From: Prosapia bicincta
Taxonomy: Eukaryota > Arthropoda > Insecta > Hemiptera > Cercopidae
Assembly: GCA_036971475.1 (NCBI GenBank)
Contig: JBAIZL010000003.1
Coordinates: forward strand, 108,744,070-108,808,069
Length of the DNA: 64,000 nt
Direction of reading: 5' to 3'
Shown here: positions 23,850 to 36,790 of the stretch, one piece after another
How the letters are laid out: each line of letters starts with the position of its first letter
Position numbering within the stretch: position 1 is the stretch's first letter
The notes under the pieces: model-generated
What the model saw: only the letters and a program-made list of their open reading frames with translations
The model's database searches: none
Told to the model about the DNA's origin: nothing
Program-made: the position numbers and the translations under genes

Positions 23850-24405
23850 AACAACATTATTTGTTTCCATCTATAGCTTAGTATTACACTATGTGAAGGT
23901 CGCTTTTATACTTAGTACCTAAAATAAAATTACTTATAAAGATAAACGTTTTTCTGTTTTTCATAAGATTTTATCGGATGTTGGTATTAAATGTTTTACT
24001 TTAGATTTTTTAATTACAAATTTTCCGTTAATAAACCTTGAATTATACAAAAGCAAGACAATAATATTATTTAGTTTTCTAAATATTACACACAAATAAA
24101 TATAGCCTGTAACACATTACGTAAGCATTTCCAATAAAATCCACTGTAGTGTTCTTTTATGTTTTATATCTAAATACATAGTTTTAGATTTGTGATTTTT
24201 TCCCCTAATTTTTATACACTTTTTTAAACAGGATTTTTGTGAAATGTCCTACCACTGGTGTTAAATACTTCTTTTCATATTAAATGGTCCTTCAAAAACA
24301 AATGCATTTTGTAACACAAATAATGTTATTCTTTTGCAGGTTTCCCCAAGAAGCTATATCCCAAAGCTTCATGCTTAAAGCTGTCATAGCCAACTACCAC
24401 AACCT
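23850..24405 (-). repeat. Tandemly duplicated intron-like block (copies at 25300-25870 and 27200-27720)
   Basis: Three same-orientation copies share landmarks including CTATAGCTTAGTATTACACTATG (first two), TTTTATACACTTT, and a CTTTTGCAGGTTTCCCCAA box at 24336, 25805 (decayed) and 27635. The first two lie directly beside cassette A. An AG acceptor-like signal on the plus strand at the box is shared, but no donor follows. Confidence 0.6.
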
Positions 24406-25005
24406 GTTTATGATGGACGTTTTATATTCAATCCCTTGCCCAATGTATCCATGGCGAATGGATCTGTGCTTTGTAAAGCTGATTCTGTGTCCAAACCTTT
24501 GTTTGTAATAGTATTTTTTGGTTGATAACTTTATTTAGGTCATTTGTTTAAGTCTTAATTCGTCTATATTACATTCGATGTCTATGGTGTTTATTTGTGC
24601 GTGGGTAAAATTGGTGAACTGTCTGTGTGTATGTTCTTCGGTGTATTGAACGGTTTCTTCGAGTACTAATTTTTGTGTATATAGGTAATTAAGTAAAACC
24701 CTTTTATCCAGCTTTATATGTAATTATTTGAGCCATTTTGGGTAATGAAATATTTTAAAAAACTAAACAAATAAAACACATCTATAGAATAAATCAAAAA
24801 ATGTAGTCGGGAAATTCGCCAAATAATATAACATTATTTATTGTAAAAATATAACAATATTATCTTGTAAACATATTAACAATGACTGATGTATGGTTGC
24901 CTGGTAACACGAGTTGAGGTTACATTATTGTTTCCATTATTATTTCCAAATTATTGTATGTTTAATAATAGCATAAACCTGACGTAAATGGATTTATTTT
25001 GGTCA
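24406..25005 (-). pseudogene. Penelope-like retroelement, truncated minus copy
   Basis: The leader (25005-24700) and beginning of the coding part (24690-24410) match the neighbouring copy at 22.9-23.65 kb. It stops at about 24410, before the RT. It lies downstream of cassette A exactly as the other copy does, so the cassette plus the Penelope insertion was duplicated together. Confidence 0.65.
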
Positions 25006-25184
25006 GTCTTCGTACCAGCACTCTCGGATTATTTTACCTTAGCTTCATTCATCTTATTATTTTCATCCACACCAACATCTGTTCTGCTTCTATTGCATTA
25101 AAACCGTTACATAGCAGAGCACAATGCAACCAAACACCCAACTATTTGTACACTACAGTAAACATAAGCAACACATCAACTCAC

Positions 25185-25286
25185 CATTGCGCTGTACACG
25201 AAGCTGGGGGGGGGCTCTTGTGGCCTTGGGGGGGGGGGCTCCGGGAAGGCTTTCCCAACTCATCCTCTGCTTGACTTACCATTAGT
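25185..25286 (-). other. Exon-like cassette A, minus copy 2 (open)
   Basis: 102 bp, acceptor TTTGCAG, donor GTGAGT. It is open when entered in phase 2 and leaves in phase 2, so it is a symmetric cassette. It reads LMVSQAEDELGKPSRSPPPQ then GHKSPPPASCTAQ, proline-rich with two poly-C tracts. The other copies at 1-66 and 23737-23836 share the LGK..P or P-rich pattern. Confidence 0.45.
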
Positions 25287-25299
25287 CTGCAAATGCAAT

Positions 25300-27720
25300 A
25301 CCAACATTAATTGTTTCCATCTATAGCTTAGTATTACACTATGGAAAGTTCTCTCTGCAGTTTAGTATCTTAAAGTAAAAGATAGGGTAAACGGTTTTCC
25401 TTTTGTAATAAGATTCTATCTAAAATTTTGCTAAAAATAGTTTACCTTAGATTACTTAATCACAACTTAAATAACAACAGTTACAACTTTTCCCGTTAAA
25501 ATCCCTCGAATTATACGAGAGCAAGGCATCAATATTTAATTCGCTTCCTAAATATTACACACAACTTGATATAGCATGAAAGATATTGCGTAACATTTCC
25601 AATGAAATCCACTGAAGTGTTCTTCTCTGTTTTTTATATCTAAACATATTGTTTTAGGTTTATGTTTTATCTTTCCTAATTTTTATACACTTTCATAAAG
25701 GGGATTATTGGAAAATGCCCTACTCTAGTGTTAAATAATTATTTCCAGAACATTATGGTCCTTCAAAACCAAATGTATTTTCTAATATAAACAATGTTAT
25801 TCCTTTGCTGGTTTTCCAAAAGCCTATTTACCAAAGCTTCATGCTTGAAGCAATCATAGCCAACTATTACTTCACCATTACACACACATGTAACCTATAA
25901 AAGTAGCCAATTTAACATCAAATGTAACAATTTTACACCGTGCGAATGTTTGCTATAATATGACGCTTTTTTGCTATTGTTACTTTCAAAAACTTTAGCC
26001 AAGTGTTATAACAGGTTAAAAGCTAAATTGTCTTATCCCAAATACGTATATGATATTGCCAATACCAGCTGGTCAGCTGGTTTGCTGTGTATGTGACTGT
26101 GTTACCGTGTGTCTGTGTGTTTCTGTGGGCCTGTATTATTGTGTCTGTGAATCTGTGTGTGTCTGTGAATTACAATCAATGAATTACAAATGGCAACACC
26201 AGACTACAAAAGGGTTTGTTTGCTCTAGACTAGACATTACATTGAAGTGAATGTGGCAACATAGCCTGGTTGTATTACAAGTTAGCAGTTCAATTGCCTT
26301 TTATGATCATAATTGAAAAGTCCAATTTTAAAAAAAGTTAATATATCCCAAAACCAATTAATTTCAGCCGTAAAATATCAACCAATAAAATAGATTTATA
26401 ACAAAACAGCTTCTCAACGAGATACCATGTAAATTTTTTTAATCGCAAAACAGCATAAAATATGATTTTTTATCTCATCTTATCTTAAGACATTTCATTG
26501 ATTTCTTCCCAAATTTTGATTTCCAAGCAACACTAAAATTAAAATTATTTGGACTTAATTTTGAAAATAACTACTTCTCACATTAACATCTTTATGCGGC
26601 ATGCTCACAAGTGAAAACCTTTCTGATTTTTTTGTGTACACACCAGAAAGAAAAACCAATAAAATTGTATATCCAAGTGCACTTCAATAAATAACATTCG
26701 AACAAGAACTATGAATGTCCCACTTTTCTCGAGCGACTACTAAACGTTCAGTGTTTATTATGATAATAAAATACTAAATTAGGTTCAGCTATTGTTAAGA
26801 ATCCATTCCATTACTTTTAAGCGGTACGAAGTTCGCTGGGTCTGTTAGTAATTGATACAATTTTATTATTTTTGTAATTTAAACTTGACCAATCACTTTC
26901 ACTATTACAGGCAGAGGACGGCTTTGTGGCCGAAAGACTGGCGACAACCTGGAGCAGAAGCGCTTAGCACGACCTAAAGAAGGATCCCAGGTCCTCAGGA
27001 GAAATGGTAGTTACTATGGGGAGAACTGAGAACTTGGTAGATTTTTCTTAACACATTTATTGGTCGTGAAAAAACTGATCGGGGACGGCTACATTCTTTC
27101 AATGGTTATATAATACAATTTTTTTATTTCTGCTGCAAAAAAAAACTTTGAGCTAAAGTGTTTTATATTTTTTAACATAAATAATCGGTAGAATTATTAT
27201 TTATCCTTTGGGGTGGTCAAAGCTTGTTCAAACTGACGTTTGACATAAAACGACCAAAGCGCTAATAGGATTTTATCTAAAACTTTGGTATTAAATATTT
27301 TACATTAGATTTTTTAATAATAATTTTTTTTTAAATGCCTCCAATTGTACAAAGGCAAGACATTCAATTCGCTTCCCAAAAAAGCATATTACGCACAAGT
27401 AAATCTAGCGTAAACTCCAAACATAACCATTTCCAGTAAAACCCACTGAAGTGTAATTATCTGTTTTACATTTAAATACATAGTTTTAGGTTTGTGATTT
27501 TTTCCTAATTTTCATACACTTTTTTAAACAGGGGTTTTGGGAAATGTCGTACACTGGTGTCAAATACTTCTTTTCACATTAAATGGTCCTTCAAAACCAA
27601 ATGTATTTTGTAACACAAACAATGTTATTCTTTTGCAGGTTTCCCCAAGGACCTATATCCCAAAGCTTTATGGGTTAAGCAGTCATAGCCAATTAGCACA
27701 ACCTTTACACACACATTTAA
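25300..27720. repeat. Second and third copies of the tandem block, with unique sequence between
   Basis: 25300-25870 and 27200-27720 are further copies of 23850-24405. Between them, 26160-26420 resembles 29205-29240 and 29790-29930 (AATGAATTACAAATGGCAACACCAG-type and GTTAGCAGTTCAATT modules). A TG-rich patch lies at 26085-26170. No gene is supported apart from cassette D. Confidence 0.5.
26911..27029 (+). other. Exon-like cassette D, plus copy with in-frame stop
   Basis: An ACTATTACAG acceptor precedes the segment. Entered in phase 1, which is how cassette B leaves, it reads GRGRLCGRKTGDNLEQKRLA followed by a basic stretch, then YYGEN and TGA at 27027. It could be a terminal coding exon. The copy at 6697-6861 (minus) has lost the acceptor. 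No known domain. Confidence 0.4.
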
Positions 27721-27847
27721 CCAATAGGCCTGTACGTTAGCAATTTAATACCAAATGTAACATATTTACGGCAAATGTTTGCTGTAACGCACTGTAACCA
27801 GAAAATAAAACCAGTTATAAACTAAATTTTCTCTTATCCCAAGTGGT

Positions 27848-27892
27848 TTGGTGTGCATGTGTGCGCGTGTACGTGTGTGTGTGCGTGTGCTC
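27848..27892. repeat. Short impure (GT)n tract
   Basis: A TG/CG alternating tract of about 45 bases, ending just before GCTCAAACGGGC. Confidence 0.8.
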
Positions 27893-27899
27893 AAACGGG

Positions 27900-28425
27900 C
27901 AAAAATGCTGATTGAAAGCTGAAAAACCAAAATGTAATAATAAAAAAATATAATTAAAAAATATTCTAATAAAATGTAACAAAACTAATGGAATAATAAT
28001 TATAAAACAAATTGTTACAGTAAAGCCAAATCATTTTAAAAGATTTTAAAAACTAACCGAAAAGATCAAAGTAGAAGAAGATAGAGATAGGAGTGGGGAA
28101 ATCGTTCTTCATGCCAAATTGGAGTTATAGGAGCCAGAGAACTGGGACTGCGGGAGTAGGTGTTGCGTTTTAAGTTTTCTTTGGCATCATCCTGGCGAGT
28201 TAAAGAGTTAATCCTTAGCCTTGCCAGGAACAAAAACTGTAAGTACACATTTCTCAATGTAAAATAACCGCAGTAGAACCATTCCGAACGGAACTATAAA
28301 GTTTTTTTAAAATTAACAGATAACCGGTAATTTATAATATGTATTTCACTTGTAATTATTAAATACGGAAAGAAGAAGAGATTGCAGTAGGCAGCCCATT
28401 TGAGAAGAGGGATTCATCGCAAGAA
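27900..28425. other. AT-rich stretch, nothing recognised
   Basis: No supported feature. A 63-residue minus frame at 28066-28257 has no recognisable motif and no second copy. Confidence 0.4.
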
Positions 28426-28429
28426 CACG

Positions 28430-28846
<417 letters not shown>

Positions 28847-28849
28847 GAA

Positions 28850-29570
28850 AGAAACAGGGGGAAGCATTCGACTCACTGCTATGTACCCAGTTAAAGCGCT
28901 CCATACAAACTCACATATAAAAGAAAAAACCAAAGAAAATATCTTTCACGACAGTGCGATCCATACGTTTTCTCGTTGATTAAGGAACTTCTGCCAGTTT
29001 TTTAGTATTACGAAATATTTACACAAAATGTCATTAGATTTGCTATTTAGCGAAATCACATTAGGTATTTACCTTTACCACATAATGTAGGATTATATAT
29101 CACAATTGTGTAAAATTGCACACAACCTTTTTGTACTTATTGCGTAGATTGTAGAAATATATGCCCGATATTTTCTAGAATGCCCAATCTAAGCTTTGCC
29201 AAAATCTAAATCAATGAATTACAATGGCAACACCAGGCTACATAATTACTTTTGCGTACATATACAAGGTAAATGCTTCAAGGGTTTAATAAACAGTAGA
29301 AATATAAAGTTAATATAAAATCTCGCCTGAGAAATACATTATCTTTTATATAACATCATTATTTGCTAAAATCTAGTTATAAAAGAACACGAAATTATAC
29401 ATACAAGTTTCGACAGCACTACAAGTTGTCATCTTTGTGCGATTTTAACAGGACAAAGTTACTTGTGAAATGTAAATATGTCATCCTATATGGCTAATGT
29501 AAAATACTTACCTTAATAGAAAACAATAATGAAAACCCTCTAATTGCAGCAATTATTATAAACTAATTAC
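28850..29570. other. No gene recognised
   Basis: AT-rich. A short module near 29205 (AATGAATTACAATGGCAACA) is shared with 26170, linking it to the surrounding duplicated blocks. Confidence 0.4.
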
Positions 29571-29599
29571 ACTTGTTCAAAAAACTTTCAATTTAAAAA

Positions 29600-30235
29600 C
29601 TTTCGGACAAAAGCTGTACACACTAAATTCTAATCGAGTACGAAATGATAAAATAAACTTACTGGTGGAAGAAACACAGCTGACTGCCCGATTCCCTTGC
29701 AGTTCAAAGTCTAGATCGAAGCGATAAGAATTTGTTACTCTAGTTGGCTGAGGCCGCCTCGACATTCTTCTTTTAGTTTGTTTACTCTAGACATTACATT
29801 GAAATGAACTTAGCAACACAGTTTGGTTGTCCTATAAGTTAGCAGTTCAATTAATTGTCTTATGTTCATAACAGGAAAATCCAATCTGTAAAAAAAGTTT
29901 AATATATTGAATCCTTTCACATTTGAGAAACTGTAGTATAATAATCACTAATTATTATACCAAAGCCAACAAAAAGTTGATTCGGAATCAATTATATTTA
30001 AGAACAGGTTGGAAAGACATCATTGTTATTGTCATTTTAACAAAGTCTGGATGAAATCGATGTTGAAAAAAAAAACAATTCATTACATTTTCTCCAATTC
30101 AGTCACACATGTTACATTTTAAAATAAAATTCAACGAAAAACGTTTATTTCCCAAGAATTATGAATAACTTTTAACTTTTTATACCGTCTTACCATGATT
30201 TTCGTAACTGATAAAATTTTATTATTTTCCGTCTC
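29600..30235 (-). repeat. Inverted duplication arm (partner 6880-7560)
   Basis: Antiparallel match to 6880-7560, including cassette C. The match stops at about 30235, where the DDE transposase remnant begins. Confidence 0.7.
29663..29765 (-). other. Exon-like cassette C, minus copy (putative first coding exon)
   Basis: 103 bp from ATG to a consensus GTAAGT donor, leaving in phase 1. It begins MSRRPQPTRVTNSYRFDLDF and ends near VSSTS. This copy has a stronger donor than the plus copy at 7360-7462. Joining to cassette F (phase 1 entry) would stay in frame, but the open F copy is on the other strand. Confidence 0.5.
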
Positions 30236-31050
30236 TCCCCCAGTAGAACTCGTCCATGGCTTTAGTGGAATGAACAAAACCTCCCCAGGCGTCGGAAGTG
30301 ATGTTTTCAAAACACTTTTTCACCAATTCCTTCAGTATTTCAATGCATATTTCACCTTTGGTATTGTTCTGTCGCCTAAAGTATTTTAGCTTACTCCAAA
30401 CAGGTTCTATAGCGTTCAATTCACACTTGTAGGAGGTAAACGTGTCACTTGGTGCCCGGGTTTTGTAGAAAGTCAAGCCTGTCCTTCTTCAGGCTTGACT
30501 TTGATGGAGGTTTATCCCCTTCCTTGTTGTGGTAAGGAGCATTTACCACTACCACGGTTGGGTCCAATGGAGGTTGGGAATTACCTTTTCTTCAATCCAC
30601 TTTGAAAAATTTGAGAAGTTCATGTTTCCGTGGTAATCTCCTGTGGATAAGTCAGCTCAGAAAACCACAAATTGCATAAATACACCACAGACTCGCACCA
30701 ACACAACACACCTGAGCAACAGTCTTGTTAGTAATTGAAAAATTATAGCATTGAAAAATGCGCTGACCTAGTGCGAAACACGTCTGCTGAATACATCAGT
30801 AAGTAGTGTTTTTTGACCAGATAATACAAACAAGTGTAATAATATTTTCCGTTTATTCTTGCTTTTTCCACTTAAACCCCATCTCATACATGACTCTTAA
30901 GGATCTGTCATACCATTCAAAACTTACTTTCTCCCTTAAAACTGTTGAAATATTTCCAATAGACGGAACTGTGTTTTTGTCAAGGTAAAAGTCCTTTATT
31001 ACGTCTAAAATTACACGGCGATCGAACGAGTCCACTGCACAATTGCGCTG
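30222..31050 (-). pseudogene. Tc1/IS630-type DDE transposase remnant
   Basis: On the minus strand, three blocks are in the right order. The first (31035-30853) reads as an N-terminal helix-turn-helix region ending GFKWKKQE. The middle (about 30660-30500) contains YHGNMNFSNFSKWIEEK, then a NAPYHNKEGDKPP block. The last (30476-30222) contains NAIEPVWSKLKYFRRQ, whose E is the third catalytic acid in this family. The expected Asp before NAPYH is absent (the codon appears deleted), and stops and shifts separate the blocks. No terminal inverted repeats were identified. Confidence 0.8.
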
Positions 31051-31269
31051 GTCTGATCGCTTACGTTTATTAGCTGGAGTTGTTAATTTTTCTTAGTTAC
31101 TGTTTTTATCTTCTCTTCTCATGCATTTTATGGAATCCTCTTTCTTTACTCAAATCGTTTCTTTATTCATTTCTCATCTCCCGATGTACATATAATCTTG
31201 TCTTAATCAATTTTTTTACTTTTATAAATCTGGAAAGAAGAAAATCAATAAAGAAATAAGTTGTGAAAA

Positions 31270-32290
31270 ATAATGGCCGATAAGAGTTGTACGTGTTTAA
31301 AGTGATAAAAACCGCCAGACTACATTTTCAGGTTGCACTTGCAAGGCGTTTTAAAATAGTCATATCTCTGCAAATATTTAACACAAGATTTTCATTATAC
31401 CGAATGAAAAACGAAAATCAATTTTTATTTATTTTTTCGATTTTTAATTGTATATCTAATTAACAGTGTTTGAGTAATTGGCTATAGAAAACTAGTAATT
31501 TTTGAACGGTTTTGTATTCCACGAATTACTCTTGGATCTAATAGTTTAGAAAATATCCGCTTGATAGCAGTATCTAATGGTTCGTTGTAACAATAATTTA
31601 CTCACACAAAAATGTAAAAAACTTGAAAACTAGACAAAATTTTGAAAAACAAATAACACCACCCTATTCTACGTTACATACTAAAACTATCGATGTATAT
31701 AACAAAAAATCTGATTTTACTACGTTTTTATTAGTTCGGTTTCCGTCACATCTGTCTGTCTGTCAGAGTGAAATTTTTCAATCAAGTTTAAACTAACTTC
31801 GCAATGAGCTAGAGACTTGTCAATTTAAATATATATCAGAATTAGATAAAAATGCCACACGAACTAGGTTTCTTGTCTCTACGTTGGTTTAAACCATGGT
31901 TATTTAAACAAATCGAATTTGGGAGATGAGCTAGAGAGACTTGGAATTTTTCAAATCTATGTGAGAACTGAATAATATCCTGGTGTTTCTTCTGTTCCTG
32001 ATCCGCAAGAATCTTTAAACAAATTAACTTTGGTTGAGGAGCTACAGACTTGAAGGTATACTTGAAATTTTACTTACATTCAGGTATAGATGACAATGCA
32101 ACATTCTCTCGCATTAAGTCTACATTAGGTTTGCTGATGTGCATGTGTGTAGCTGGAGTGCTTGTGTACATGTACCTGTGTGCGCGTGTCGGGTGTCCCG
32201 CCTCTAGTTTAATGCATACTAGCGTATAATAGTGACCTAAGCGTGTGAGTGAATGTTGGGACAATCGTTGGGACATGCATTTAAACGCCG
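31270..32290 (-). repeat. Inverted partner of the 2770-3850 repeat
   Basis: Same landmarks as 2770-3850 in reverse order and opposite strand, including the TCTGTCTGTCTGTC box at 31760 and the TAAAAACCGCCAGAC end near 31300. Several frames cross it (for example 32070-32363 minus) but none is shared with the other copy. Confidence 0.65.
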
Positions 32291-32662
32291 TAAGCGAGAT
32301 ATAAAACATCCCGAAGAACAGGGTAAGATCTACCTTGGAGATAATAACAAAAGAATAGACCAAGGGAGGTCACGTGAGCCAAGAGACGCAGATTCTTCTC
32401 GCCTTGCCAATTGCCTGCCTTGACTTGCTCAAGCAAGGGCAAACAATACTCCCAGGTACTCACTGCTCACTTTGCCAGCGATGCACGCCGCACGTAAGCT
32501 TACTACTCTTATATATGTCCCTGACAGAGTCTCAACTATGTATACAATATCGATTGATATTTGTCACCCGGACATAAGGCTAAACAGCAGAAAATAATAA
32601 ATTACATTTTAAGAAAATTAAATATGCTACGCTTTTAAAACTGACTAAAAAGTCACTAAAAA

Positions 32663-33232
32663 AACAAAGGAACTCTCTAAGTTTTTCCATTTATACTCAT
32701 TATCACTAAGTTTTCAATTTTTTCTAGTTTGAAATACAAGCATAATAACTTAAATAAATGTCTTTTCTGTATACCACGCTTTTAAAACTGTCTAAAATAT
32801 ATAAAATAATTTTTCATGGCCCTTCTACAATGTTGAGGGAGAATTGTTATTGGCCATGGATATCAGTAAATAAAACTAGTAGAGAATCCGAAAATATTCA
32901 CAGTTAATTTCAGTGAATTGAAAATGGCATTGACTGTAATTTATTTCATTCTCAGTGCCCAACATCATGGATCCCCTACTTGTTTAATTTGCTGGCAGCG
33001 CCCCACGTTTTCCTCTCCAAATATTACAATTATATCCATAGTCACTAACAATTCTCCCTCAAAATTGTAGAAGGGTCATGAAAAATTATTTTATACATTT
33101 TAGTCAGCTTTAAAAACGTGCTATAATGAAAAAAACATTTACTTAATTTATTACTTTTCATTAAAAATTAAGAAAGTTTAAAATCTAAGTGATAATGAGT
33201 ATAAATGGAAAACCTTGGAGAGTTCCTTTGTT
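32663..33232. mobile_element. Foldback/MITE element with ~190-bp inverted arms
   Basis: The left arm starts AACAAAGGAACTCTC (32663) and the right arm ends GAGAGTTCCTTTGTT (33232). Further pairs match inward: TATACTCATTATCACT with AGTGATAATGAGTATA, then the TTTTTCATGGCCCTTCTACAA region with its complement near 33070. The inner spacer is about 190 bp and non-coding. No transposase inside, so non-autonomous. Confidence 0.85.
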
Positions 33233-33496
33233 ATTGAATAAAGATGTCACATGAAGGGATGAGAAATAATACCCATTTGGGTCCAAAATGCCATCAGCTT
33301 TAGATCTAATCCGCCAACCATTCCTAATATAAGTTTACGGTATTAGACAAGCCTTACATAACTTTCTATGAAGGACGTAAGTATATTTGTATTAGATAGT
33401 AAAATCCTTAAAGGTAAATCGTCCACATGCAAGTTATACAGCCCCCGTATAAACAATACCTAAACCCAAAATAAACATCGAAGTTTTACAATTGGA

Positions 33497-33498
<2 letters not shown>

Positions 33499-33547
<49 letters not shown>

Positions 33548-33552
33548 TAATA
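33499..33552. repeat. (TA)n microsatellite
   Basis: Pure TA tract with a slightly imperfect 3' end. Confidence 0.95.
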
Positions 33553-34790
33553 TTTTCATTATAAAAAGTATTTTATAGAACAAGGCAAGGTGCTATGTAT
33601 CACATAAACCCCTTCCATGCCCGCAATATACCTGACTTTATAAATAACGATACCTTATCTTATAGCGACTTACCCTTATCTTATTTTGTAACCATAAAGG
33701 CTTTGTTATTGTTGCAGAGCCTATAAGTAGGAGACCAGGGCTAATTGGCACAGGGGTAAGTTGGCGCAGTGGCTTCTAATTTTATGTTAATGAGTTCACA
33801 ACACTGACCACTCGGTGATGTATTTCCCCACGTAACACAGCAGTGTGGACGTAATCTGAGACCTAGATTCTTAGATGTATCGTGAGTGTTTGGAATTGTT
33901 TGTTTTACAAAAAGTTAATTAATAATTTGTTGCTACAAGTACTATTCTATAACACCATTGCTCTAACTTCTAAGTCTTTATGCATAAACCACGTCATTTG
34001 CTTTTGGGTGGTCAGAAGCGGTCTGGGTGCATTTTGACGCATCGCTTACTTACCCCGTACCCTTCTTATTTCGTTACTAAAATCTAAGTTACTATATCCT
34101 GAATCTTTTATAACAGAGAAGGACAGTTAAGATGCCGGGTATTGCACAGATACTGAATCTGTAAAACAGAGGGAACCGGTTTGGCTTTGTCTACTACAGA
34201 AGACGTTGGGCTATTTAAAACATTTCAAAGAAAAATGAAGGAAAAAATATAGGATGAAAATACAGACTTCCTTTTTTTGTTAAATATACATAACATCTTG
34301 TTGGGCAAATATGTGGAGAGATATAACTTTTTTAAGAATTCCTTGTATCATGGAATAAGGAAATGCAAAATCAGACGCTTTTAACCTATAAAATTTATAA
34401 ACCGGTGCTGGAATGGATTTGTTTCTATAGGGAAGTGTCACTACAGAAATGTTTCTAAGGATATTCAACACAACAAGATTATTCTTATACCATATGAGCC
34501 CCCGAAATAAATTAGTGGTGTAAGTCACTCTATTATAAAGATGGTTATTGAGTGTTGAGAGAAAAAGATGAAAACTATATGAGTGTTAAACCATGTGAAG
34601 GGAAAAGTCAAAGTGGTTTATTAGTAATTTGCTAAAAAAACTATTAGTATTCGACTTCGTGCTGCATAAAGCCTTCTTGTTTGCAATAGTTCACCGTAAG
34701 TCCGCTGGTATGCAGCACCTAAGGATATCTTTTAACAAGAATTATCACAACTGTTGACTGTTTTGAGAGGCACATTTGGCGGACACTATT
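33553..34790. other. No gene recognised
   Basis: No supported coding region. 34240-34340 shares the 'gatgaaaatacagacttc...aacatcttgttgggc' pattern with 35990-36060 and, inverted, with 4170-4220, so it is another piece of that dispersed repeat. Confidence 0.4.
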
Positions 34791-34799
34791 TCAGTACAA

Positions 34800-35570
<771 letters not shown>

Positions 35571-35579
35571 TAAATATAC

Positions 35580-36365
35580 ATAATAATACATTCTGCTTTA
35601 CAGGTTTGTTCCAGGTGACGCAGGGGCACATCTTCAGTGTTGCATCTTAGCCCCAACGAAAGTACTAATTTGATTGCATGCCTTTTCAGTTTCGAGTAGG
35701 CAGCAGAAGAAGAGGTGCATATCGTTCCTGCTTGAGACTCACTAACAAGGTATTCGTAAGGTAATACTATTAGGTAACTATTAGCACCACGTCATTTTAC
35801 ATTACATTCTGCTACGTGTATATAAAAAATCTGCTATTTCATCGAAATGTTGGTAAAACTGACTGTGATAATTCTGTCCCTTCACATTAACCAAAGTCGA
35901 ACACTACTCAATGTCCCAATGAAAGTTAAACTGTAGAAGATAAAAGTAGCGCATAAAAAATTGTAGAAGATTTTAAAATGAAAGCAACGGATGAAAATAC
36001 AAGCTTTCTTCTTTAGTTCCGTATAAGAAACATCTTGCTGGGTTGAATATTTCCAGATAAATGACGGTTGAAAAACTGAAAATCATGCATTCAGCTGTCC
36101 TGGAAATGTAAAATCCCCTTATCCCTTATAACGTATATTTTAAAACACCTTTAACAAGTATTAAGTTCTATTCCAACCCTAAATTTTATATTTATTCATA
36201 AGTATTAAATAAACCGACTGCGTCACGCGTTCTTTTCATAGGAACAGGAGTAACAATATCGCAGGCGGGCTTTTAATATAGACTTAAATGTGTTTTACTT
36301 TTCCCAGATATTCTAGATCCCCCATTCCCTATTGGATTATATAGGCTATGTGTTAGATCCCACAG
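35580..36365. other. No gene recognised
   Basis: AT-rich; 35990-36060 belongs to the dispersed repeat noted at 34240. Nothing else supported. Confidence 0.4.
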
Positions 36366-36369
36366 GAGA

Positions 36370-36600
36370 GCCTACAATTTGTTTGTAAAGTCCATTGTTA
36401 ACTGAAAGAAAGCATTATTAGGTAAAATTGTAACTAATTCCAGAAAGCCTGCTTCATTAAACTTAGTGACTTCTCCTATTAAATACCTAAGTTTTAAACT
36501 ATTAGTAGCTAAACATGCAGGAGGTTTAGTGAATAAAGTTGTAACATCAACGGAGACAAATAACATTCCTTGGGGACCGAAATACCCACAACTTTAGATT
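36370..36600 (-). pseudogene. Reverse transcriptase fragment, second lineage
   Basis: The minus frame begins MLFVSVDVTTLFTKPPACLA and continues with YLIGEVTKFNEAGFLELVT. This matches the RT palm block VSFDVxSLFTKVP followed by a GExTxLxxxEFLELV-type region seen in Penelope-like and related RTs. It is clearly different from the FDIxxxNTNVP lineage elsewhere in the window. Upstream and downstream blocks are not recognisable. Confidence 0.7.
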
Positions 36601-36679
36601 TATGATCTCAGCTGTACTTATTAGGGATAGTTGTACAATCTTACAAATAGTACAAGACTTACCTTCATAAGTAATTTTG

Positions 36680-36790
36680 GTCATTTATAAAATATGATTT
36701 TCCTGCTCTAGAAATTGTCGCATGTTTTCCTTTCAGAAGCCTGTTCCCGACGTCTGCATCTGTAACCAGCAAAATGTGTTTATAATTTCA
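36680..36790 (-). pseudogene. Decayed cassette F copies
   Basis: The minus strand matches 2500-2600 (a GTTACAGATGCAGACGTCGGGA version of the F start, preceded by TTTTGCTG instead of an acceptor). The frame has stops. A second scrap of the same segment lies at 37345-37400. Both lie within decayed copies of the 2312-2720 block. Confidence 0.5.

Noticed and set aside
24336..24410. Minus-strand frame resembling VVVGYDS of phosphoglucomutases
   Set aside because: Short, no further motif, and the other two copies of the block do not keep the frame.
24336..27640. CTTTTGCAG box as a plus-strand exon acceptor in three copies
   Set aside because: No donor or conserved open frame follows; probably intronic sequence of the duplicated block.
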